Source of the DNA: Capra hircus
Taxonomy: Eukaryota > Chordata > Mammalia > Artiodactyla > Bovidae
Length of the DNA stretch: 64,000 nt
Direction of reading: 5' to 3'
Assembly (NCBI RefSeq): GCF_001704415.2
Contig: NC_030808.1
Span: forward strand, 139,453,089-139,517,088
Shown here in pieces: positions 44,008 to 55,600 of the stretch (its first letter is position 1; each line of letters begins with the position of its first letter). The notes under the pieces were generated by a model. It did no database searches. It was not told the origin of the DNA and saw only the letters and a list, made by a program, of their open reading frames with translations. The translations under genes and the position numbers were made by a program.

Positions 44008-44186
44008 TTCTGATTGGCTGGTTCGCATATATATTATCCATTCTGATTGGTTGATGTACATACAATCTCCTTTCTGACTGGGTGGTTCCCATACACTATG
44101 CATTCTGATTTGTTGGTGTACCTAGACTAACCATTCTGGTTGGTTGGCTCATCTACCCTGTCCATTCTGATTGGGTGGCTTTCCTG
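44008..44186 (+). repeat. Minisatellite of inverted CCAAT-box units, about 6 copies
   Basis: Units of about 28-36 bases each begin with a form of CATTCTGATTGGTTGG: TTCTGATTGGCTGG, TTCTGATTGGTTGA, TTCTGACTGGGTGG, TTCTGATTTGTTGG, TTCTGGTTGGTTGG, TTCTGATTGGGTGG. Most contain ATTGG, the reverse of CCAAT. Confidence 0.85.
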
Positions 44187-44378
44187 CTTTCAGTTCAGTT
44201 CAGTTCAGTTCGGTTGCTCAGTCATGTGTGACCGCGACCCCATCGACTGTAGCACTGCCTTGCTTCCCTGTCCATCACCAACTCCTGGAACTTGCTCAAA
44301 CTCATGTCCATTGAGTCGGTGATACCATCCAACCATCTCATCTTGTCATCCCCTTCTCATCCTGCCTTCAGTCTTTCA
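44187..44378 (-). mobile_element. BovB 3'-end fragment
   Basis: Five TTCAG units, then GGTTGCTCAGTCATG, running to CTGCCTTCAGTCTTT. It starts exactly at the end of the minisatellite. Confidence 0.9.
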
Positions 44379-45232
44379 GGCTGTCAAATAGTTTGACTAT
44401 CACCACTACTTAGAGAATCCTGAAAAAAATACCTCTTATAAGACTGTGTCTGTAATATGAGGGAATTGGTCACCTATGTTCTTGAAGGGTGAAATTAATA
44501 GTGAAAAATTTCAGAAAGCCATGAATATTGCTATATCACTTTCCTTAGAGTCCTTTTAATGAGAAACATTAAATGTTTTTAAATGAGAAACATTAATTGT
44601 CAATACAACTGCTTAAAAATGAGACTCTTGTTTATTATCAAGACTTCTTTACTTCCTGTAAACATGATTCTGTTTCCCACCGCCATCCCTGAATGAGAAA
44701 GAAGAAAGACCAGAGCGTTCAGGAGACCCTTCAAGCAGAGCTGTTTGATGAGTGAATTCCGTATTTTTCACTTCATGGTTTGCTTTCCTTAAATTGCTAC
44801 AGAATTTGGATCCTGGGACAAGGCAAATACTATGTCTTTTATGCCTTTTGTAACCTTTACAGAATCTAGCATTCTGTAGGCATTAAGTAAACACTGACAT
44901 CAAATAGATCAATACTGAGAAAGATAGTATATTGAGGTATAATGTATATTTGCCTTCTGCCTGCTATAAGAATTATATTCTTGTGGTTATTTTAGGAGTT
45001 GGGGGGTGGTGCATGTAGAATACAATTGAACTTTAAGTTTTAAACTCTGGAGAATGATGCCAAATGATCTCCACAGAAATCTCTCCAACTTGCTACATGC
45101 TTGGTGAATCAGTCTATAATATTTTTTCATTCATTAGATTCTGGGAACTTTTCCTATATTATGAGTAAACAAGTTCTAACAGTAGCTTATTCCATGAGTA
45201 AGTTTTCTCAAAGGGATCCTTGGCTAGTTTAT
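44379..45232. other. Intergenic sequence without recognised element
   Basis: AT-rich unique sequence. Nothing recognised. Confidence 0.45.
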
Positions 45233-45378
45233 TTATTTATTTTTAAAAATTATTTATTTGGCTGTGTTCAGTCTCAATTGCAGCATGGGGGATCTGGTTC
45301 CCTGAATGGGAAGGAAACCCAAGTCCCCTGCATTGGGAATATGGAGTCTCAGCCATGAACTACCAGGAAGGTCCCCTG
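45233..45378 (-). mobile_element. CHR-type SINE
   Basis: Minus-strand copy with a (TTTA)n start, GGCTGTGTTCAGTCTC and the head near ACTACCAGGAAGGTCCC. Confidence 0.8.
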
Positions 45379-45435
45379 GCTAGTTTTTATTTTACAAGAG
45401 GTATGAACATTTTATAAACCGAACTATCTAGAGTT

Positions 45436-45636
45436 GACCTATGCAATACCAGAGGCACATGCGGCTATTTGCATTTAAATTATTTGAAATTAAATGAAAT
45501 ATGATTGATTTCCTCAATCCCAGTGGGCGCATGTCAAGTGCTCAATACCAGGTGTGGCTAGTGACTGCTGTGTCGGACGTGTAGATTACAGATTTTATTG
45601 CTTCAGAAAACTTTCTGGATAGTGCTGACCTAGAGC
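45436..45636. mobile_element. Nonautonomous hAT DNA transposon (MER family)
   Basis: GCGGCTATTTGCATTTAAATT, GTCAAGTGCTCAATACCAGG and TGTGGCTAGTGACTGCTGTGT, with TTCTGGATAGTGCTGACC at the end, follow a known palindromic hAT MER pattern. Subfamily not assigned. Confidence 0.65.
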
Positions 45637-46102
45637 CATCTACTTGGAAATGACCTTGGTGTGTCAAGGATGGGCTGTTTTACACAAACACGCGATCTGT
45701 GTTTGCTCTCAGTGTTATGTCTGTGTACTTGCCAGTTTCTATTTAGGAATCCTGCAAATCCCAGGGCAGCTCTCAACTGATAATGGGATTGTGCTGGTGT
45801 GATTAAGTCTCTCTCTCACTCCTGCAATGCACAGAGCTGAAGCAGGCTTGGGGAAAGGGGTGAGAGAAGTTAAAGCATCGTGTCCAAGGATGTTTCTCTG
45901 AAAGATACATATGCCTCTCTGCCAGTGAAAGACCAATGAAGCTACAGATGCATTTAAAGAAGTGTCCCTCAGAGCCTTGAGTCATAAAATGATACCCAGG
46001 GAGACCACATCTGCCCATCCTTCCAGGGTTCTTTGACGTTGGTTACACTGTCAGATTCCAAGCCTGCCCCAGGGAGTTAAGGATCTTCCTTTGTTTACTC
46101 AG

Positions 46103-46131
46103 GGCTTCCCTGGTGGCTCAGCTGGTAAAGT
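46103..46131 (+). mobile_element. Bov-tA head fragment
   Basis: Only GGCTTCCCTGGTGGCTCAGC plus GGTAAAG remains, next to a later BovB insertion. Confidence 0.7.
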
Positions 46132-46133
46132 AG

Positions 46134-46453
46134 GACTCAAGTCATTCAGGAAATCAACCCCGAATATTCACTGGAAGGACTGATGCTGAAGTTGAAGCTC
46201 CAATATTTTGGTCAGCTGATGCGAAGAGTGGACTTATCAGAAAAGACTCTGATGATGGGAAAGATTGAGGGCAGGAGGAGAAGGGGATGACAGGATGAGA
46301 TGGTTGGATGGCATCACTGATTCAATGGACATGAGTTTTGAGCAAACTCAGGAAGAGAGTGAAGGACAGGAAAGCCTGGTGTGCTGCAACCCATTGGGTT
46401 GCAAAGAGCCAGACAGGACTTAGTGACTGAACAACAACAACGACTCAAGTCAT
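46134..46453 (+). mobile_element. BovB 3'-end fragment with 12-bp target duplication
   Basis: GACTCAAGTCAT at 46134-46145 and 46442-46453 flanks BovB 3' sequence (GAATATTCACTGGAAGGACTG to an ACAACAACAAC tail). Confidence 0.92.
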
Positions 46454-46668
46454 AATGTCAATACATCGAAGATAATTGAAGAGGTCCAATAGAAGCACTT
46501 CCTGTGCTCTTTGTGGCCTTGATCTTGGAACACCGTTAGGGGTCTTAGAGCCGGGATGCCGGTTTTTGGCTGATGATGACCTGAAGGTGAATGGATGCTG
46601 TCGAGGATACAGGAGATGCTGCGTCAGCATCTGAGCCTACCATATAAGTGCGTATCATGCCCTTGGAG

Positions 46669-46858
46669 GAGCTTCCCTGGTGCCTCAGTCAGTGAAGAAC
46701 TCCCCTGCCAATACAGAAGACGCGGCTTCAATGGACATGAGTTTGAGCAAGTTCAGGGAGACAGTGAAGGACAGGGGAGCCTGCTGTGCTGCAGTTCGTG
46801 GGGTCACAAAGAATCGGATATGACTTAGTGACTAAACAACAACAGCAACAACAACAAC
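46669..46858 (+). mobile_element. Bov-tA-like head joined to a BovB 3' tail
   Basis: The tRNA-like head (TTCCCTGGTGCCTCAGTCAG to ACGCGGCTTCA) passes directly into BovB sequence (ATGGACATGAGTTTGAGCAA) that lies further 3' than the normal Bov-tA junction. It ends in a (CAA)n tail. Confidence 0.75.
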
Positions 46859-48360
46859 ATTCCCTTAGGGAAGAACATGTGTCCTATGCAAAGAGGTAGG
46901 ACGGTCCTATTTGTGGGTAGACTGACCCAGGTGAGACCAAGATGAGAATGTGGGTCTCAGACGGAGGAAGAGATGGGCTATTCCAGGTGAAGGGGTTCGG
47001 GCAAGTAGAATGGGATAGATGGTGGTCCAGCAGGCCCTTGTAGGACGTGTAGGTCAGAGGAGCTGTCACCATACCCATCCACAGGACTGACGGGGCATGA
47101 GAGGTGGCCAGGCCTGCACAGAGAAGGCCCCTGACGGTTGCTGGGCCACAGGTAGGGGGACACAGCCAAGCTATGGACAAGTGACCGGGAGGGAGTCAGG
47201 TAACAAAGACACGGTCTCCTCCCTCTGCTGCTCACCAAGCCCGACCAGAGCCAGGACTTCAGGGAGCTTGCTGCTGGCATCCACGCAGGATGGAGAGGGG
47301 TGAGTGTGGCTGATGGATGGGAGAGGCAGGGAGAAGACACCTGATAACATTTAGGAAACAGAAATTGAAGCATCGAGAATGTGCTTGTGATGTCACAGGG
47401 AAAGATGTTGTGCCTGGCAGGGTTCCACTTCTTCTTGGGGTGAATCCATTTACCCCAAGAGGACACACGTTGGAGGAAAGGAATTTGGCTGCATTGAACT
47501 TTAGTAGGTTTTATCTTTGTTGATGCTTCAGTAGAACAAAGGGATTGAATGGTGACCTCCTGAAGTCCATCCTGGAGATGCCCGCTTCCCCACTCCCCTG
47601 ACCTGTCCTCACCTGACATGGTCCACTTCTTAGGACCGAGGTCGCCCTGCTCCAAGTGTGTGCAGCCTTTCCTCATCCCTGCAGTGTTTGGAAGGAGCCT
47701 CATTCCCCTGCAGTTGATAAATATTTAATTCTCACCCTGCACCGCTTGTAAATCATGCCACAGGCCATGGCCTCGAGTGAGGCTCACGCTCTAACATTTA
47801 TGAAGCAGGTGCCCGGGGTTCTCAACTTGGAAAGGCAGAATCTGAGGCAGCAGCCTGGGTCCAGAGCTGAAACAACCCCACAATCGTCTTCTTTTGTTGA
47901 GTGAGACATGTTATTTCTAAGACTATAATGAGATTCTGACCCTGCAGGCTGGTGGGAAGATTTGTGAGAATCATCGCTTACCCTATGGCTTCAGACGGAG
48001 TGGTTCGTGCCTGGCCTCATAATCGTACTGGGTTGACAAAGCAGACAATTTATAAGATTCTAGTAACGTCTATGGGGGAAATGTAGCACAGGATGTATTG
48101 ATTATATTTCTCTACAGAAACCTTAAGAATGTAGGATGTTTCATAGAGTAACTTAATTTAGCAACTCTTGGTAATGCTCCAATTTCATGGCTAATAAAGT
48201 CTAAGGTAGTTCAAAGAATAGCACATGATTGTCTAAATCAAAAACTAATTTAAAAAATTACAGTTGATCTAGTTTCGTTTGTTTCACTCAGAACGGACAA
48301 ATTGGACTGAACTAAAAGGCAGTGCAGTCAGCCTGGAGGCTTAGAGTAACCTCTTCACAG
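46859..48360. other. Unique intergenic block with a long minus ORF
   Basis: No recognised repeat over 1.5 kb. See the ORF at 46978-47703. Confidence 0.5.
46978..47703 (-). other. Unassigned 241-codon ORF
   Basis: Open from ATG at 47703. It is rich in Ser, Pro and Leu with scattered Cys. I recognise no domain, signal peptide or family, and no recognised repeat lies inside. Higher GC makes stop codons rarer here, so chance is a fair explanation. A noncoding or young transcript is the alternative. Confidence 0.12.
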
Positions 48361-48780
48361 TTGTGCCGTGTATGTGTGTGTTTTGTGTTTGTGCGTGTAA
48401 CCGTATGATGTGTGTATGTGTGTGTGTGTGCTGTGTGTGTGTGTTTATTTGTATGGTGTGTCTGTATGTGTGCTGTTTTTTGTATATGTGAATATATCTG
48501 TTTGTGTTCTGTGCTTGTGCATGTGAGTGTATGACGTGTGTGCTGTGCGTGTGTATTTCTATGGTGTGTGTGTGTGTGCGCTGTTTTTGTTCATGTGCAT
48601 GTTTATGTGTGTGTTCTGTGCTTGTGCATGTGAGAGAATGATGTGTGTGTTCTGCATTTGTGTACCTGAGTGTTTGCTGTGTCTGTGTGTGTGAGCGCTG
48701 TTTGTGCCGTGTTTTTACAATGTGTGTGTGCCTGTGTATGTTTGTGTCTGTATGTGTGAGTGTATATGGTATGTCTGTAC
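48361..48780 (+). repeat. TG-rich cryptic microsatellite, about 420 bp
   Basis: TGTG runs are broken by recurring TGCTGTG, TGTTCTGTGCTTGTGCATGTGAG and TATGTGTG words, some of which repeat as longer units. The 164-codon His/Thr-rich ORF on the minus strand is a by-product. Confidence 0.92.
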
Positions 48781-49334
48781 ATGTCTGCATAAGGAGCAAG
48801 ATTAAGGGGTGAGACACTGGTGTTGTGTCCCCCATGGTGGCTAGTGAACTACAGCTCCTGAGTCAAGTTCAGCTGCTACTTAGCTCTATATGGCCCATGA
48901 ACTAAGAATGGTTTTTACATTTTTAAATGGTTGAAAAAAATCGAAAGAATAATAATGTTTTATAAGGTGAAAATTATGTGAAATTCAAATGTCAGTGTCT
49001 ACAAGCAAGGTTTTATCAGAAGCCAGTCAATGTGGATGTGTTTTCTGTGGCTACATTCAGGCCTGATGACAGAATTGAAAAGAGCTGTGGCCAAGACCAT
49101 TCAGCCCACAAAGACCGATGCAGTCACTCTGGTCCTTTGAATCAGTGGTGTGCTGACCTGCCTCCGCACAAGGACACTTTCCTGGCTTACGTCAGTGAGT
49201 CCTCACTTAGTCCAGTGTGGTCCCAATGAGCCAAGTGAAGTCACAAGATACAGTCCCAGAGAGACCCGTGTGCCTCCTGACCCCAGGCCTTTCAGACTCC
49301 AGGATAGGTTCTCTGCCTGCTGTGTGTGCTGGGT
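48781..49334. other. Intergenic sequence without recognised element
   Basis: Unique. Nothing recognised. Confidence 0.45.
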
Positions 49335-49585
49335 GACTCTCCCCTGCCTCTCCACTGCTCTTAGGATGAAGTCTCAAACCTTGCCATGGCCTGCGAGGCC
49401 CAGCTGAGTATTCCCCCAACCCTCCCTGGCCAGGCACCACTCTCTACACTCTGGTCACTGCAGTGTGGAAAGTACCACAGGGATCTATGGGTCCACCCAC
49501 CCCAGGGCCTTTGTGCCTACTTGGATCATCCGCTCCCCTCTTCCTTCACTTTATGCAACTCCAGCTGGTCCTTCAGCTTCTCTCT
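49335..49585 (-). mobile_element. L2 LINE 3'-end fragment
   Basis: GCTCTTAGGATGAAGTCTCAAA, CATGGCCTGCGAGGCCC and CCCAGGGCCTTTGTGCCTAC appear in the order of an antisense L2 3' end. Confidence 0.6.
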
Positions 49586-50154
49586 GGTAAAGCCTCTGGA
49601 GGCTTCTGCACTGTTAGTTGGCTACTCTGGCTGCTGTGGTTCTGGGTGGGAGCTGGCCACGCAGAAAGATGCCTGAAATTTGGGAGGTGGACATGAAGGC
49701 CCAGTGACAATGCATGAGAAAGGGTGGGGTGGGGCTCAGGTGCCCTTGGACTTCACTCCTGCCCAGGCTGGCCTGCTGCCTGACCTGCAGCCCTTCTGGC
49801 TTGCCCATGACCTTTTTGCCTCTTCTCTGGGTCCTGGCAGGTGTGTAAAGCTCTGCAGGGAAGGTTGCTGGTTTCTGTAGGGCACCTGTGTCGTTGGGGT
49901 GTTCGAGCTGAGACAAAAGCTGTGTTTCTTCCCAGGTTCTAGTTCATGTGGCTGCTGACTATCGTTTCACATCTATCTCACTCTTCTGCTGTGGTCTGAC
50001 TGCAGGGGCCATGCTCACCTGGGCTTCTCAGCTTCCCTCACAGGCCCTGTCTAGGGCCTCTTTTCTGACCCTCCAATCCTCCCCTTCTGGGCCTTTCCTT
50101 CCTCAGCATATTCTGTGATGTGGGAGGTGGAATTCTGATGATTAATCCCTTATT
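49586..50154. other. Intergenic sequence without recognised element
   Basis: GC-rich unique sequence. Nothing recognised. Confidence 0.45.
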
Positions 50155-50488
50155 CTGACTTTTGAGAATCTCTTGGACTGCAAGATCAAACCAGTCCATC
50201 CTAAAGGAAACAAACCCTGAATATTCACTGGAAGGACTGATGCTGAAGCTGAAGGCTCCAAATCCTTTGGCCACCTGATGCGAACAGCTGACTCATTGGA
50301 AAAGACCCTGATGCTGGGAAAGATTGAGGGTAGGAGGAGAAGGGGGTGACAGGATGAGATAGCATCACTGACTAAAGGGACATGAATCTGAGCAAATTCC
50401 AAAAGATAGTGAAGGACAGGGATGCCTGGCATGCTGCAGTCCAAGGGCTCGCAGAGTTGGACCCAACCAAGCAACTGAACAACATTCT
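50155..50488 (+). mobile_element. BovB 3'-end fragment
   Basis: TCTTGGACTGCAAGATCAAACC to CAACCAAGCAACTGAACAAC, with a small internal deletion near 50360. Confidence 0.9.
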
Positions 50489-51324
50489 GTATCGGAGCTT
50501 CCTGCTTCCTTGATGGAACTCTGATTCCTTCCCTGCTGGGTTAATGCCTCGACACAATTAATATGTCACTTTTGCTGTCGCCTTCATTGCACTAATGACG
50601 TAATCGTGTAATTAATTACTGACTGGCTACTTTCCCATTAAATTCCGGGAAGGTGGGCTGGCTCCTTACCCATCAGCTCCCTGTGGCCCTGGCGTTGTTC
50701 CTATCAGGGCAGGTGTGTTCCACATGGTGGATACACTGCTGCAAAACGAATGATTCATTTCAGAAGCAGCCTGGGCACATGGAAATCGGTTTTGCTCTTC
50801 TGCTGTGGCTCACCTTATTTTCAGAACCTCCAGGCTTTCAAGGCCCATTTTGACTAATGCATGTTAGTGGCTACTCTCCCTTCCTTGGCTCATCTGGTTC
50901 CACAGTATCTCCAGTCAAGGGGACCCAGGCACCAAACTGTGGCTCAAAGATGCACAGTTAAGGTAATTGCTGTGATTTTTTTTATTTTTGGAGGAGTCAT
51001 TACTGAGTTAAATTTTCCTTTTTTTGGAGACTAGAGGCCTCCAAAAGCCTGGTTGCAGGGGAAACAGCCTGCAAAGAAGCAACTGGGCTCGCAGCCAGCT
51101 TGCCCTGTGACCCTGGGCACATTGCCTGGCTCGTTTCAGTTTTGTGGCCTCTTTGGTCAATGGTGTGGCCCTTCTTCTTGTGTAGGTGGAATGCTTGAAC
51201 TTCTTAGTGATTGACATTCCTGGAGACTTTCAGTTGAAGGTGGGTTTCTAGATTTCTACAGCACTAGGGAAAAGTCTGCAAAATGTTCAAATGTCCCATC
51301 AGACATCCTACATAAGTGACAAAT
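50489..51324. other. Intergenic sequence without recognised element
   Basis: Unique sequence. Nothing recognised. Confidence 0.45.
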
Positions 51325-51545
51325 CTGTATCATCAAAAATCCACAAACAATAAATACTTCAGAAGGTATGGAGTGAAGAGAACCTTCCTACACTGTTGGT
51401 GGGAATGTAAATTGGCGCATACACTATGGAGAACAGTATGGAGGTTCATTAAAAACCAAAATTAGAGGTTCCTTAAAAAACTAAAAATAAAGTTGCCATA
51501 TGATACAGCATTCCTGCTCCTGGGCATATATCCAGTGATTAATTT
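51325..51545 (+). mobile_element. L1 ORF2 fragment, sense
   Basis: CACTGTTGGTGGGAATGTAAA, GGAGAACAGTATGGAGGTTC and CTGGGCATATATCCAG are the end of L1 ORF2. Confidence 0.88.
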
Positions 51546-51867
51546 AACCTGAGTCTATTTTTCATTATAAATATCTCACAATTAATACAAGCATAAAGTA
51601 TATTTATCATGCACGTAAGGTACATTGACTTCTCTAAAACACAGTTACCTTGACAATCAACAGAAGATTAAAGGTGGTTTAGGGAGGAGCTTCCTCAAGA
51701 CTTGTTCGCCATACTGGAAAAGTGCATCCCCAATAGCACTGCTATTCTGAGTATTTGAGTTGCTCATACAATGCCCAGGGATCCGTCCGGATTTATAGCA
51801 GCTGCATCCGGGTATTTCTCAGCGTGACTCAGGGATCTGATGACTTCATATGTCTTCTGGTATGGTC

Positions 51868-52077
51868 CTGTGCTTGTGTGTTCACTCGTGTCCGATTTTT
51901 TTGCGATTCTTTGGACTGTAGCCCGCCAGGCTCCTCTGTCCATGGGGATTCTTCAGGCAAGAATACTGGAGTGGGTTGCCATGTCCTCCTCCAGGAGAGT
52001 TTCCCAACTCAGGGATTGAACTCATGTCTCCTGCATTGCAGGCAGATTCTTTACCTGCTGAGCCACTGGGGGTCCTA
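51868..52077 (-). mobile_element. Bov-tA SINE
   Basis: Minus-strand copy, from GTGTGTTCACTCGTGTCCG to GAGCCACTGGGGGTCC. Confidence 0.9.
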
Positions 52078-52137
52078 CCAGGCCTTATTTTTGTAGTCTT
52101 ATAAATGACTTCCCTTTCATATCACCTTAATTAGTTA

Positions 52138-52675
52138 AACATTTATCTGATTAAAGTATAGTTGATTCAAAGTGTTGTGTTAATCTCTGTGATACAGCAG
52201 AGCTGTTCAGTTATACATATACAGACATTCTTTTCCATTATGGTTTATCATTGGATATTGAATATAGTTCCCTGTGCTATACAGTAGGACCTCATTGTTT
52301 ATCCATTCTGTATATAACAGTTTGCATCTGCTAATCCCAAACGCCCAATCCATCGCTCCCTGCTCCTTGGTAAGCACAAGTCTGTCCTCCACATCTGTGA
52401 GTCTGTGTCTATTCCATAGATAAGTTCGTTTGTGTCATATTTTAGATTCCACATGTAATATCATTTGATATTTGCCTTTGACTTATGTCACTTAGTATGA
52501 TAATCTCTAGGTCCATCCATGTGGTTGCAAATGGCATTATTTCATTCTTTTTTATGACTGAGTAGTATTCCATTGTATTTACATACCACACCATTATCCA
52601 TTCATCTGTCGGTGGACATTTAGATTGTTGTCATGTCTTGGTTATTGTGAATAGTGCTGCTATGAACTTAAAAGT
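52138..52675 (-). mobile_element. Older ruminant L1 3' end
   Basis: Antisense 3' UTR and ORF2 end (AATATAGTTCCCTGTGCTATA, GAGTAGTATTCCATTGTATT, GAATAGTGCTGCTATGAAC). Confidence 0.88.
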
Positions 52676-52684
52676 GCTTTTCAT

Positions 52685-55600
52685 TTTTTTTTCTTTTAAT
52701 TTATTTTTAATTGAAGGATAATTGCTTTACAGAATTTTGTTGTTTTCTGTCAAACCTCAACATGAATCAGCCATATGTATACATATATCCCCTCCCTTTT
52801 GAACCTCCCTCCCATCTCCCACCCCCCTAGGTTGATACAGAGCCCCTGTTTGAGTTTCCTGAGTCGTACAGCAAATTCCCATTTGCTATCTATTTTACAT
52901 ATGGTAATGTAAGTTTCCATTTTACTCTCTCCATATATCTTACCCTCTCCTCCCCTCTCCCCATATCCATAAGTCTATTCTGTATGTCTGTTTCTCAGTT
53001 CAGTTCAGTTCAGTTCATTTCAGTCACTCAGTCGTGTCCGACTCTTTGTGACCCCATGAATCGCAGCACGCCAGGCCTCCCTGTCCATCACCAGCTCCCG
53101 GAGTTCACTCAGACTCACGTCCATCGAGTCAGTGATGCCATCCAGCCATCTCATCCTCTGTCGTCCCCTTCTCCTCCTGCCCCCAATCCCTCCCAGCATC
53201 AGAGTCTTTTCCAATGAGTCAACTCTTCGAATGAGGTGGCCAAAGTACTGGAGCTTCAGCTTTAGCATCATTCCTTCCAAAGAAATCCCAGGGCTGATCT
53301 CCTTTAGAATGGACTGGTTGAATCTCCTTGCAGTCCAAGGACTCTCAAGAGTCTTCTCCAACACCACAGTTCAAAAGCATCAATTCTTTGGTGCTCAGCC
53401 TTTTTCACAGTCCAACTCTCACATCCATACGTGACCACAGGAAAAACCATAGCCTTGACTAGACAGATCTTAGTCGGCAAAGTAATGTCTCTGTTTTTCA
53501 ATATGCTGTCTAGGTTGGTCATAACTTTTCTTCCAAGGAGTAAGCGTCTTTTAATTTCATGGCTGCAGTCACAATCTGCAGTGATTTTAGAGCCCCCCAA
53601 AATAAAGTCTGACACTGTTTCCACTGTTTCCCCATGTATTTCCCATGAAGTGATGGGACTGGATACCATGATCTTCGTTTTCTGAATGTTGAGCTTTAAG
53701 CCAACTTTTTCACTCTCCACTTTCACTTTCATCAAGAGGCTTTTTAGTTCCTCTTCACTTTCTGCCATAGGGTGATGTCATTTGCATATCTGAGGTTATT
53801 GATATTTCTCCCGGCAATCTTGATTCCAGCTTGTGCTTCTTCCAGCCCAGTGTTTCTCATGATGTACTCTGCATATAAATTAAATAAGCAGGGTGACAAT
53901 ATACAGCCTTGATGTACTCCTTTTCCTATTTGGAACCAGTCTGTTGTTCCATGTCCAGTTCTAACTGTTGCTTCCTGGCCTGCATACAGATTTCTCAAGA
54001 GGCTTGTCAGGTGGTCTGGTATTCCCATCTCTTTCAGAATTTTCCACAGTTTATTGTGATCCACACAGTCAAAGGCTTTGGCATAGTCAGTAAAGCAGAA
54101 ATAGATGTTTTTCTGGAACTCTCTTGCTTTGTCCATGATCCAGCAGATGTTGGCAATTTGATCTCTGGTTCCTCTGCCTTTTCTAAAACCAGCTTGAACA
54201 TCTGGAAGTTCATGGTTCACTTATTGCTGAAGCCTGGCTTGGAGAATTTTGAGCATTACTTTACTAGCATGTGAGATGAGTGCAATTGTGCAGTAGTTTG
54301 AGCATTCATTGGCATTGCCTTTCTTTGGGATTGGAATGAAAACTGACCTTTTCCAGTCCTGTGGCCACTGCTGAGTTTTCCAAATTTGCTGGCATATTGA
54401 GTGCAGCACTTTCACACCATTATCTTTCAGGATTTGAAATAGCTCAACTGGAATTCCATCCCCTCCACTAGCTTTGTTTGTAGTGATGCTTTCTAAGGCC
54501 CACTTGACTTCACATTCCAGGATGTCTGGCTCTAGATGAGTGATCACACCAATGTGATGATCTGGGTCATGAAGATCTTTTTTTGTACAGTTATTCTGTG
54601 TATTCTTACCACCTCTTCTTAATATCTTCTGCCTCTGTTAGGTCCATACCATTTCTGTCCTTTATCGAGCCCATCTTTGCATGAAATGTTCCGTTGGTAT
54701 CTCTAATTTTCTTGAAGAGGTCTCTAGTCTTTCCCATTCTGTTCTTTTCCTCTATTTCTTTGCATTGATCGCTGAAGAAGGCTTTCTTATCTCTTCTTGC
54801 TATTCTTTGGAAGTCTCCTTTGCTTTTTACTTCTCTTCTTTTCACAGCGATTTGTAAGGCCTCCCCAGACAGCCCTTTTGCTTTTTTGCATTTCTTTTCC
54901 ATGGGGATAGTCTTGATCCCTGTCTCCTATACAATGTCACGGACCTCAGTCCATAGTTCATCAGGCACTCTATCTATCAGATCTAGGCCCTCAAATCTAT
55001 TTCTTACTTCCACTGTATAATAATAAGGGCTTATCACAAGAGAAGACTCTACACATGGACATCACCAGATGGTCAACACCGAAATCAGATTGATTATATT
55101 CTTTGCAGCCAAAGATGGAGAGGCTCTATACAGTCAACAAAAACAAGACCAGGAGCTGACAGTGGCTCAGATCATGAGCTCCTTATTACCAAATTCAGAC
55201 TTAAATTGAAGAAAGTAGGGAAAACCGCTAGACCATCCAGGTATGACCTAAATCAAATCCCTTATGACTATACAGTGGAAGTTTCTCAATTACTGCCCTG
55301 TAAATAAATTCTTCAGTACTGTTTTCTAGATTCTGTATATGTGCATTAGAATATGATATTTATCTTTCTCTTTCTAACTTACTTCACTCTGTATAATAGG
55401 TTCTAGGTTCATCCACCTTATCAGAACTGACTCAAAGGTGTTCCTTTTTATGGCTGAGTAATATTCCATTGTGTATATGTACCACAACTGCTTTATCCAT
55501 TCATCTATCTAAGTTATTTCCATATTCTAGCTATTGTAAATAGTGCTGCAATAAACAATGGGATACCTGTGCCTTTTTCAATTTTGGTTTCCTTTTTCAT

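Noticed and set aside
44008..44186. Regular repeats as a possible CRISPR array
   Set aside because: Units are diverged, spacers are not of constant length, there is no cas gene, and the DNA is mammalian.
48341..48835. 164-codon His/Thr-rich ORF
   Set aside because: By-product of the TG-rich array.
49386..49696. Overlapping ORFs of 77-96 codons
   Set aside because: They lie in an L2 fragment and GC-rich flank, with no coding signature.
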